Made by a program: the position numbers and the translations under genes. Shown here one piece after another: positions 54,478 through 64,000 of a DNA stretch of 64,000 bases. Positions within the stretch are counted from its first letter, which is position 1; the number at the start of each line of letters is the position of its first letter. The stretch comes from Toxorhynchites rutilus septentrionalis. Its lineage: Eukaryota > Arthropoda > Insecta > Diptera > Culicidae. Under the pieces are notes generated by a model. The model worked only from the letters and a program-made list of their open reading frames with translations. It ran no database searches and had not been told where the DNA came from. The stretch is from contig NC_073744.1 in NCBI RefSeq assembly GCF_029784135.1, forward strand, positions 104,577,766-104,641,765, written 5' to 3'.

Positions 54478-54739
54478 AAAAAACAGGAAGTGGGTTATAT
54501 CTATGGTATAACCGCAAGGGTGACGTAGGACTATCGTTGATTTATAGATCATTTGTATGAAGTTGAATCTGAATTCATTCTGAATGAATTAATATTTGGA
54601 GAACTTCGAAAACGAGAGCGTTACGTTGGAGGCACAAGGTTTTATGCATCCAATATTGGATACGGAAATATCCTACTGATGGGGAAGAATAATCTTCAGA
54701 AGCTATCCTGTTGATTGCGATTGATTGAAAAATCACAAA

Positions 54740-55080
54740 ACCTAATGTATTTGGTCACAGTGTTACATGGATAGAAAACATTAAAATAAACTCTTTCACA
54801 TGAATATATTTTGAAAATTCCCAAAGGAACTGGCAGATTATTTTCAGTAACGATTAGATATTTCCACATTTTCCTCGATACTGGAAGCCCACTAGTGGTT
54901 AATGCCAACTCGATAATCACCTGTTAATAGTACTTGATTGAAAAATATTTGGTCACAGTGTTACATGGATAGAAAACATTCAAATAAACTCTTTCACATG
55001 AATGTATTTTTAAATTCCCAGAGGAACTGGCAGATTATTTTCCAGCAATGATTAGATCTTTCCGGAACTTTCTCGATGCT
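54740..55080 (-). repeat. 198-bp satellite, block 0 (about 1.7 monomers)
   Basis: ggtcacagtgttacatgg occurs at 54753 and 54951, exactly 198 bp apart. The monomers are more diverged than those in block 1. Confidence 0.8.
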
Positions 55081-55370
55081 GAATGGCATCCAAACGGAAA
55101 GAATTCTGCGCGTGTATGTGTCGATCCTTCGCCGTCCACCTCCTCCAGCACGTTAGGCGATGTTGTCTTGTCGATGTCCTCACGAAAAATGAATGTGTCT
55201 CACCACCAGAATATCGCCTAAGTATGCTTTTTGTGTGTGATTGAATCGAGAGAAGGTGTGGTTTACGATGGCAATTTGGAAGGCAAACTAGAGGGGAATG
55301 AACTCTCTGAGCTCGGAACTTTCGGCGAATGAGCAATAATCGATTGCGGGCGCATACAATATTGGATACG
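55045..55370 (-). repeat. Interlude copy 1 between satellite blocks
   Basis: Contains cgtgtatgtgtcgatccttc, gttgtcttgtcgatgtcctc and gaatcgagagaaggtgtggt. It recurs at 57345-57660 about 2.3 kb away and, with an inserted MITE, at 28270-28650. The open frame across it is not a recognised protein. Confidence 0.75.
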
Positions 55371-55439
55371 GAAATATCCTACTGATGGGGAAGAATAATC
55401 TTCTGAAGCTATCCTGTTAATTGCGATTGAATGAAAAAC

Positions 55440-57370
55440 CACAAAACCAAAAGTATTCGGTCACAGTGTTACATGGATAGAAAACATTCAATTAAACTCT
55501 TTCACATGAATATATTTTGAAAATTCCCAAAGGAACTGGCAGATTATTTTCAGTAACGATTAGATATTTCCACATTTTCCTCGATACTGGAAGCCCACCA
55601 GTGGTTAATGCCAACTCGATAACCACCTGTTAATAGCACTTGATTGAAACATATTTGGTCACAGTGTTACATGGATAGAAAACATTCAATTAAACTCTTT
55701 CACATGAATATATTTTTAAAATTCCCAAAGGAACTGGCAGATTATTTTCAGTAACGATTAGTTATTTCCACATTTTCCTCGATACTGGAAGCCCACCAGT
55801 GGTTAATGCCAACTCGATAACCACCTGTTAATAGCACTTGATTGAAACATATTTGGTCACAGTGTAACATGGATAGAAAACATTCAATTAAACTCTTTCA
55901 CATGAATATATTTTGAAAATTCCCAAAGGAACTGGCAGATTATTTTCAGTAACGATTAGATATTTCCACATTTTCCTCGATACTGGAAGCCCACCAGTGG
56001 TTAATGCCAACTCGATAACCACCTGTTAATAGCACTTGATTGAAACATATTTGGTCACAGTGTTACATGGATAGAAAACATTCAATTAAACTCTTTCACA
56101 TGAATATATTTTTAAAATTCCCAAAGGAACTGGCAGATTATTTTCAGTAACGATTAGTTATTTCCACATTTTCCTCGATACTGGAAGCCCACCAGTGGTT
56201 AATGCCAACTCGATAACCACCTGTTAATAGCACTTGATTGAAACATATTTGGTCACAGTGTTACATGAATAGAAAACATTCAATTAAACTCTTTCACATG
56301 AATATATTTTGAAAATTCCCAGAGGAACTGGCAGATTATTTTCAGTAACGATTAGTTATTTCCACATTTTCCTCGATACTGGAAGCCCACCAGTGGTTAA
56401 TGCCAACTCGATAACCACCTGTTAATAGCACTTGATTGAAACATATTTGGTCACAGTGTTACATGGATAGAAAACATTCAATTAAACTCTTTCACATGAA
56501 TATATTTTGAAAATTCCCAGAGGAACTGGCAGATTATTTTCAGTAACGATTAGTTATTTCCACATTTTCCTCGATACTGGAAGCCCACCAGTGGTTAATG
56601 CCAACTCGATAACCACCTGTTAATAGCACTTGATTGAAACATATTTGGTCACAGTGTTACATGGATAGAAAACATTCAATTAAACTCTTTCACATGAATA
56701 TATTTTGAAAATTCCCAGAGGAACTGGCAGATTATTTTCAGTAACGATTAGATATTTCCACATTTTCCTCGATACTGGAAACCCACCAGTGGTTAATGCC
56801 AACTCGATAACCACCTGTTAATAGCACTTGATTGAAACATATTTGGTCACAGTGTTACATGGATAGAAAACATTCAATTAAACTCTTTCACATGAATATA
56901 TTTTGAAAATTCCCAAAGGAACTGGCAGATTATTTTCAGTAAAGATTAGTTATTTCCACATTTTCCTCGATACTGGAAGCCCACCAGTGGTTAATGCCAA
57001 CTCGATAACCACCTGTTAATAGCACTTGATTGAAACATATTTGGTCACAGTGTTACATGGATAGAAAACATTCAATTAAACTCTTTCACATGAATATATT
57101 TTGAAAATTCCCAGAGGAACTGGCAGATTATTTTCAGTAACGATTAGTTATTTCCACATTTTCCTCGATACTGGAAGCCCACCAGTGGTTAATGCCAACT
57201 CGATAACCACCTGTTAATAGCACTTGATTGAAACATATTTGGTCACAGTGTTACATGGATAGAAAACATTCAATTAATCTCTTTCACATGAATATATTTT
57301 GAAAATTCCCAAAGGAACTGGCAGATTATTTTTCAGCAATGATAAGATCTTTCCGGAACTTTCTCGATGC
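55440..57370 (-). repeat. 198-bp satellite, block 1 (about 10 monomers)
   Basis: ggtcacagtg starts at 55459, 55657, 55855, 56053, 56251, 56449, 56647, 56845, 57043 and 57241, every 198 bp without exception. Monomers differ by a handful of single substitutions (ttagata versus ttagtta; tcccaaa versus tcccaga). Confidence 0.95.
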
Positions 57371-57660
57371 TGAATGGCATCCTAACGGAAAGAGTTCTGC
57401 GCGTGTATGTGTCGATCCTTCGCCGTCCACCTCCTCCAGCACGTTAGGCAACGATGTTGTCTTGTCGATGTCCTCACGAAAAATGAATGTGTCTCACCAC
57501 CAGAATATCGCTTAAGTATGCTTTTTGTGTGTGATTGAATCGAGAGAAGGTGTGGTTTACGATGGCAATTTGGAAGGCAAACTAGAGGGGAATGAACTCT
57601 CTGAGCTCGGAACTTTCGGCGACTGAGCAATAATCGATTGCGGGCGCATACAATATTGGA
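57345..57660 (-). repeat. Interlude copy 2 between satellite blocks
   Basis: Nearly identical to 55045-55370, giving a higher-order unit of about 2.3 kb (satellite block plus interlude). Confidence 0.75.
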
Positions 57661-57734
57661 TACGGAAATATCCTACTGATGGGGAAGAATAATCCTCTGA
57701 AGCTATCCTGTTAATTGCGATTGATTGAAAAACC

Positions 57735-58525
57735 ACAAAACCAAATGTATTTGGTCACAGTGTTACATGGATAGAAAACATTCAATTAAACTCTTTCACA
57801 TGAATATATTTTGAAAATTCCCAAAGGAACTGGCAGATTATTTTCAGTAACGATTAGATATTTCCACATTTTCCTCGATACTGGAAGCCCACCAGTGGTT
57901 AATGCTAACTCGATAACCACCTGTTAATAGCACTTGATTGAAACATATTTGGTCACAGTGTTACATGGATAGAAAACATTCAATTAAACTCTTTCACATG
58001 AATATATTTTTAAAATTCCCAAAGGAACTGGCAGATTATTTTCAGTAACGATTAGATATTTCCACATTTTCCTCGATACTGGAAGCCCACCAGTGGTTAA
58101 TGCCAACTCGATAACCACCTGTTAATAGCACTTGATTGAAACATATTTGGTCACAGTGTAACATGGATAGAAAACATTCAATTAAACTCTTTCACATGAA
58201 TATATTTTGAAAATTCCCAGAGGAACTGGCAGATTATTTTCAGTAACGATTAGATATTTCCACATTTTCCTCGATACTGGAAGCCCACCAGTGGTTAATG
58301 CCAACTCGATAACCACCTGTTAATAGCACTTGATTGAAACATATTTGGTCACAGTGTAACATGGATAGAAAACATTCAATTAAACTCTTTCACATGAATA
58401 TATTTTGAAAATTCCCAGAGGAACTGGCAGATTATTTTCAGTAACGATTAGATATTTCCACATTTTCCTCGATACTGGAAGCCCACCAGTGGTTAATGCC
58501 AACTCGATAACCACCTGTTAATAGC
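57735..58525 (-). repeat. 198-bp satellite, block 2 (about 4 monomers)
   Basis: ggtcacagtg at 57753, 57951, 58149 and 58347, again exactly 198 bp apart. Ends at ctgttaatag before ccgcgcgtgtatgtgtg. Confidence 0.95.
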
Positions 58526-58739
58526 CGCGCGTGTATGTGTGTATAGCGATGTCTTCCCAGGGAACCGTTTGTGGCATCACTCTCCTCCTGATAGATTCCC
58601 TTCTGGCCTAGGGTGCACAAACAGGCTCTTGGTGACACCGTTCATCCGCGCTTTCATGATAAATAAAGAGCTTCACCGCAACAGCGACAACATGCTCCAA
58701 TCGCTGTTCAATTAGAACTGAGTGGATTTCCGAGCGCCG

Positions 58740-58752
58740 CTCGCTTATATAC
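58740..58752 (-). promoter_or_regulatory. Histone-type promoter remnant (TATA and initiator)
   Basis: Minus strand cggtatataagcgagcggcg, then about 30 nt later ACTCAGTTCT, which resembles an insect initiator. The same arrangement is at about 30255-30270. No intact coding region follows. Confidence 0.45.
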
Positions 58753-59785
58753 CGATTCGTGATTTCAATAGCCTGTTTTGAAAGCAATTTTAAGACTATT
58801 GAAACAAGTTTTTGGATCAAAAAGTAACAAGTATATAACGCGTAGACATTTTATCTTTCGAATGAAGTGTTTATCATACCATTTCGTTCAGTTGTTTAGG
58901 AGCTATTAACGCTCAAAATCTCGGTCTCCGGCGTAACGCTTTCGTTTTCGAAACTTTGATTTTACACCCCGGTATAGAAATGAAAGACGTAGTCCTACGT
59001 CAAAACAATGTTTGATCAAAATACGATATTCCTTTTTTCCATTTTTTATACGAATGCTCAGGTAGTACACTTAAAGAACTGTAGCAAGCAAATAATCGAA
59101 AGGTCATGAAACTTCTCAAATAACATAGTGACAGATGAACCTCTCGAAATGAATCTTGTTCATTTTGACGTAGGATTACGTCTTTCGGGAACATATTGGG
59201 GGTACAAATTGAAAAACCAAAATCGATAGCATCGTGAAAAATATCCAATTTCAAACGCCTATTGCTGAATCATTTCATGATGGATTGATGAGATTTTTGC
59301 GTCAATCGATTTCCATAACAATTTTTAATTGAATAAATGAATGTATGTCATGAAAATAACTATCGAACAATTTAAAAATAACCCCTATGCTAACGGAAAT
59401 ACCCAGTTCTGACTGGTTGGAATTGACGACACAAGCGGCGGCTTATGTACTTACAATTATTGCTCAGTTATTTTCTGAAGGGCATTCATGCATCAATCGA
59501 TTTGAGCACTCCATAACAATTCATCACAATTAATAAAATAATACATTATATGAAACTTTCAAATCTATCAAACTATCAAACACTCGAAATATCTCTCAAC
59601 GGAAATGCCTCGTCCTGATTGTTCGACACTGAAGATACAAGCTTGTACTCAAAAATATTTCTCAGTCATTTTTAATAGATTCACGAGAGTTTTGCATCAA
59701 TCTTTTTGGGCACTCCATAACAATTCATTACACTGAAAACGAATAAAATTATATATTTTATGAACCTTGAGTCAAGAGAGATGCA

Positions 59786-60728
59786 CCACGATTGATATGA
59801 GGTACATACTAGGGGGGCGTCGCTGATTAATGGTCAGTTATACCCCAATAGGAAGTATCCTGTGTCGGCCACACATACACATAGAGCACTGGAGACACTC
59901 CCAATTATGAAAATCTTTCTAATACTAACCTCGAGCCTACCGCGAGTAATCGGTTACATATTACTAACATAGTCGTGACACACAAATTGTCAAAATATTG
60001 AACTCCCGGCCCCGTCAGGCTAACGCCTTATGTGCCTTAATAAAACATATATTTTGGAAAAAAAAATATATATTTTATGAAACTACAAATTTCAAAACCA
60101 AGGTGCCTGGGAGAAATCTGCATCGCAAACACATGAAAGAAGAGGGAGCTCTTGTTCCCACCGAAATGTGTTGCCTAACGAGAACGAGAAATGTCGAGAA
60201 AAAGTCGAGGCGAGAAAAAATGGAACAGTGAAGAAATTTTCGAAAAATTGATTTCACTTCCATTTTGAGCCCCTCATTTTTCATATTGGGTGTACAAATA
60301 AGTCCCAACGGGTCAACTGAGGAGTCTAAATTTATGGTGATAATAAGGATTGAATTAATACAAGTTCAATGCTCGTGTTGTCAAATGATATGATATTTCT
60401 CCTTCTATATATATTGTCGATATGGGTCTCGGGAAGGTTAATGTGTAAAAAGAGAAATTTTGATAGCTCTTCGAAACCAGTAAACATTACCCGATTGTTC
60501 AGTAAAATTATTATTATTCTTCACATGCAAATTTATAACCACTTTTGGTTGCCGCGCGAATCGATTTATGGTTTTTCACTCAGCTCAAACAACCATCGAG
60601 TTAAAAGTTCTTGCAAAAAACACCTCGTTCGTGTTCTGACAAGGTTGAACGTTGGATGACTGCATCATTTTGAAGATTTCTTGCGTCCTAAAATAATATG
60701 CAATGTTATGAATTGGTGTTCTAAACAC
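59786..60728 (+). repeat. 943-bp tandem duplication, unit 1
   Basis: Starts accacgattgatatgaggta and includes a probable non-LTR 3' end (ggccccgtcaggctaacg, ttaataaaacata, then an A-run at about 60058). Unit 2 matches with about 1 percent differences. Confidence 0.9.
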
Positions 60729-61671
60729 CACGATTGATATGAGGTACAGACTAGGGGGGCGTCGCTGATTAATGGTGAGTGATACCCCAATAGGAAGTAT
60801 CCTGTGTCGGCCACACATACACATAGAGCACTGGAGACACTCCCAATTATGAAAATCTTTGTAATACTAACCTCGAGCCTACCGCGAGTAATCGGTTACA
60901 TATTACTAACATAGTCGTGACACACAAATTGTCAAAATATTGAACTCCCGGCCCCGTCAGGCTAACAACTTATGTGCCTTAATAAAACATATATTTTGGA
61001 AAAAAAAAATATATATTTTATGAAACTACAAATTTCAAAACCAAGGTGCCTGGGAGAAATCTGCATCGCAAACACATGAAAGAAGAGGGAGCTCTTGTTC
61101 CCACCGAAATGTGTTGTCTAACGAGAACGAGAAATGTCGAGAAAAAGTCGAGGCGAGAAAAAATGGAACAGTGAAGAAATTTTCGAAAAATTGATTTCAC
61201 TTCCATTTTGAGCCCCTCATTTTTCATATTGGGTGTACAAATAAGTCCCAACGGGTCAACTGAGGAGTCAAAATTTATGGTGATAATAAGGATTGAATTA
61301 ATACAAGTTCAATGCTCGTGTTGTCAAATGATATGATATTCCTCCTTCTATATATATTGTCGATATGGGTCTCGGGAAGGATAATGTGTAAAAAGAGAAA
61401 TTTTGATAGCTCTTCGAAACCAGTAAACATTACCCGATTGTCCAGTAAAATTATTATTATTCTTCACATGCAAATTTACAACCACTTTTGGTTGCCGCGC
61501 GAATCGATTTATGGTTTTTCACCCAGCTCAAACAACCATCGAGTTAAAAGTTCTTGCAAAAAACACCTCGTTCGTGTTCTGACAAGGTTGAACGTTGGAT
61601 GACTGCATCATTTTGAAGATTTCTTGCGTCCTAAAATAATATGCAATGTTATGAATTGGTGTTCTAAACAC
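60729..61671 (+). repeat. 943-bp tandem duplication, unit 2
   Basis: Same sequence as unit 1 (equivalent positions differ by exactly 943), then unrelated DNA after gttctaaacacca. Confidence 0.9.
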
Positions 61672-61699
61672 CAAAATTGCATTTCATTCATTGTAATAT

Positions 61700-62757
61700 T
61701 CAACATTTGTAAATCTGTGAAAGGGCCATAACATTTGCATCACTTGTGATGTTTTTTTCGTGGATTTCGACCAATTAGGCACTATAATGAAATTCTTATC
61801 CAATCCGCCAATCTGATGATGCTTAGAGGGAAGTAAATAAGCGTTCTTCCTATGTCTCGATGTGACTGAGTAAGGCTCGAATTGTGTCTGTTTGGTGCTT
61901 TTTGTACCTCTTTTACACAACGATTGAATAACGAAAAGTTACGATTGAGGAATAAAGCGAATGTTTTTGAATAAATAAACCATACGAAACACAAACTGGA
62001 AACATGAGCTTTTATAGTTTCGCTAGGTACTCATTCAAGCGGTGATACTCAAACACGGAGACGCTTCAATTACTTGAGAAGGGAAACCCACCGGTAAAAA
62101 ATAAACGAGTATATGGGTCTTACTGTGCTAGTAGGAGAGAGTCTGCTTATGGTGTTTTGTAATGACGAGGTGTACATTATGATTAAAGCAAATGAGAACT
62201 ATTTTCGTGCATTTACTTTCAAGTTCTTATATTTCTATAAAAGGTACAGTTAAAAAATGAACATAATCATTCAATGACAATGTTTTTCATATATCTTTAT
62301 AATGCACGTTTTTGCACTTTTCGAGTGGTATGTAGTGAAAAATTGATAAAAACCTTCTACAGTGGAACCCCCATTATCTGCGGAATTGAGTGGAAATAGC
62401 AAATAACACGTACCACACGTACAGAGTTATCTGGAAAGGTACAGATTTTTTCATTATTTTTGGTACAGATTCTGTACGATACAGTCACAGATTTTCGTCA
62501 AAAAGTACAGATTGGTACATATTTTCCCACGTTTCTTATTTCTTACATTTGAACAAAACAAAATTAAGGTACATGATGACTTTTACGCCGTAGTACCGCT
62601 TGGTGCTGCTGTTCATAAAGGCATCTTCAATGCAATAATTGATAAATTTCATAAGGACGAAATTCGTTGTGTTAGAAGCGTTTCCAGAGTCCTACGGGTC
62701 TGGAGAATGAATTCCGTACCCTAGAGGTAAAATTACCCTATAAGGAAATCATTGTTT
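61700..62757. other. No gene recognised
   Basis: AT-rich, with no recognisable domain on either strand and no clear repeat ends. Confidence 0.45.
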
Positions 62758-64000
62758 AAAAAAAAAATGAGTGGGTTACATCTATGATATAACCGCAAGG
62801 TTGACGTGGGACTACCTTAGCGTAGCAATCATTTGTTTGCATTAATTAAATTTTTGGTTGAATGAAACTATTCCCGAATTCAATTGAATTCAATATATTT
62901 GCTTTGTGAATAAAAAGATTGTCTAATTATATATAAGGTCAATTCATGCGTTGTGATAGATTATGTTCTTCGTTACAAGTAAATTTAGTGAGTCCTTTTA
63001 CATTTCGTATGATGCCGAGGAAAAAATATGTGAACGGAAGAATTATCAAATGATTATTTTATTTTACGTTTCCTTCTGATGTTTGCATCTCTCAAGTGTA
63101 TGTACTTCTCGAATCGCGAATTTGCTTGATTTGATGAACTTCAGGCACTCAGTTTCGATTTTGACATGTACGTCGAACGCATATTGTTTAATCAATAGAC
63201 GTCATCGCAGCTATTGGTTATCAACATCTTGCCGAATCATCAAATGGTATACGTAGTAATTCAGAGAGCAGAAGATATGAAGGCATATCCTTCAAAGCAA
63301 GCTTGAATAACCGAGCCAAAGCGTGGTATTCGTACCCGCTTTTGTAATCCGTGTTAGGAAAACACTTTTCGGAGTGCAAAAAAAACATACGAGTGCAGAA
63401 GTACCCCCGGAAGACCGTGTTAAGGAAACATATTCTAGTTTGCACAAAGGCAAGCGAGTACAAAAGTACTCGCAGTTTGCATTTATTTGCAGAGCCGATT
63501 TACCCTGACATCTTGGTTTTGAAGTCTGTGCTAGGCAAACACATTTCAGTCGGAACAAAAATGCCCCCGACTTGCATGAATTTGTAATGTCAATTTCCCA
63601 GACACCTTGGTTCTAAAGTCTGTGTTAGGGAAACACATTTCAGTCGGAACAAAAATACCCCCGACTTTCATGTATTTGCAATGCCGATCTCTCAACGCTG
63701 CTTGGTTTTGAAGTCTGTGTTAGGGAACATATTTCGGTGAGAACAAAAGCTCCCATGCTTTCACGTATTTGCAATGCCGATTTCAAATGGCCAATCAAAA
63801 TGAGGCAGTAAGGGCGTTTAGATAACGCTTAACATTTTACAGTTATTCAATAGTTTATCTCATGAAAAATAACATTTAATTAATTGCGATAGAAGCGTAG
63901 AAATATTCCCTATCAATTGATGCAAACATCTTTCCGATCCAGTAAGAAATGTTCGAGTGATAAGCATTCGGAATCTTTCATTTTTTCCTGCATGTTCTGT
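62758..64000 (-). mobile_element. Helentron-like element running off the window edge
   Basis: The left end is an A10 run, tgagtgggttacatctatga with hairpin GGTTACATCTATGATATAACC, then gttgacgtgggacta. The last 200 bp (from about 63800) match the H2A-type 5' region (compare 33840-34010: caattgatgcaaa, tgttcgagtgataagcattc). The 5' terminus should lie just past 64000. No histone coding sequence seen. Confidence 0.65.
63310..63790 (-). repeat. 94-bp minisatellite, about 5 diverged units
   Basis: gtctgtg-tagg-aaacac occurs at 63524, 63618 and 63713 (94-95 bp apart), with two more diverged units before. One unit in inverse orientation is present in each half of the 943-bp duplication (60085-60180, 61028-61123). 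Confidence 0.8.

Larger units (their letters stand above)
54478..59005 (-). mobile_element. Helentron-like element (H3-type) with expanded 198-bp satellite
   Basis: The left end A-run, caggaagtgggttatatcta and hairpin GGTTATATCTATGGTATAACC, TGACGTAGGACTA, and the right end gacgtagtcctacgtcaaaa are those of 27669-30526. The right 450 bp matches the promoter region of that copy (TATA at 58745). H3 coding sequence is not recognised here. The interior is three blocks of a 198-bp monomer separated by two copies of a 300-bp interlude. Confidence 0.75.
59163..61700 (+). mobile_element. Another member of the Helentron-like family, 5' end present
   Basis: Starts TTTTGACGTAGGATTACGTC followed by tttcgggaacatattggggg, a diverged version of the H2A-type 5' end. 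The interior contains the 943-bp tandem duplication and single copies of the 94-bp unit of the 63-kb array. No 3' terminus was found, so the right limit is approximate. Confidence 0.5.

Noticed and set aside
54325..54552. 75-residue frame as one protein
   Set aside because: It spans the junction of a mariner relic and the Helentron-like terminus; the two halves are unrelated.
55440..58525. CRISPR-like array
   Set aside because: The repeat period is 198 bp with no unique spacers, in an insect genome. It is a satellite.
60075..60308. 77-residue open frame repeated at 61018 as a conserved gene
   Set aside because: It is duplicated because the whole 943-bp unit is duplicated. It overlaps a minisatellite unit in antisense and shows no domain.

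Overview
This is an insect nuclear window, almost certainly from a culicine mosquito and most likely Aedes. That is inferred from Feilai-like tRNA-derived SINEs, a Juan-type Jockey retrotransposon, ITmD37E (DD37E) transposases, BEL/Pao and RTE elements, and TA-target MITEs. It is very poor in genes. The only convincing host coding sequence is one terminal exon on the minus strand (4478-5322), whose family I do not recognise. Everything else that can be read is mobile DNA, much of it nested.

Layout: 0-2.4 kb holds degraded non-LTR fragments. 4.5-5.3 kb is the host exon, with a TA-target MITE (5365-6161) beginning 43 bp upstream of its splice acceptor. 6.4-12.4 kb is a Tc1 fragment followed by two adjacent non-LTR elements. 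13.5-20.7 kb is a large composite of inverted and tandem repeats carrying histone H2A pseudogenes. 20.9-27.7 kb holds SINEs, a hAT element and Tc1/mariner relics. 27.7-30.5 kb is a relative of the 13.5-20.7 kb repeats that carries histone H3. 31.3-39.9 kb is a five-level nest: mariner contains hAT; that hAT contains an H2A-carrying element and, separately, an ITmD37E element; the ITmD37E element contains a second hAT; the second hAT contains a TA-MITE. 40.9-46.4 kb is a BEL/Pao element with two LTRs. 46.8-52.9 kb holds SINE, CR1/Jockey-like and RTE fragments. 54.5-59.0 kb is another relative of the 27.7 kb element, with a 198-bp satellite expanded inside it. 59.2-64 kb holds more relatives, with a 943-bp tandem duplication and a 94-bp minisatellite.

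The most interesting system is a superfamily of non-autonomous elements seen about nine times. One end (called 5' here) reads TTTTGACGTAGGACTACGTC. The other end carries the inverted motif TAGTCCTACGTCA, then a roughly 21-nt imperfect hairpin, then a run of T. Sub-terminal inverted repeats, a hairpin at one end only, T-rich insertion sites and internal tandem repeats are the architecture described for Helentron-associated rolling-circle elements (HINE, DINE-1-like). That assignment is inference: no Rep/helicase is present in the window. Copies carry pieces of replication-dependent histone genes in the same orientation as the element: H2A with leader and ATG, a second H2A core, H3, TATA boxes, and the histone 3' stem-loop. 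All histone reading frames are broken, so these are pseudogene cargo and not functional histones.

All coordinates and similarities were read by eye. No database search or alignment was run.
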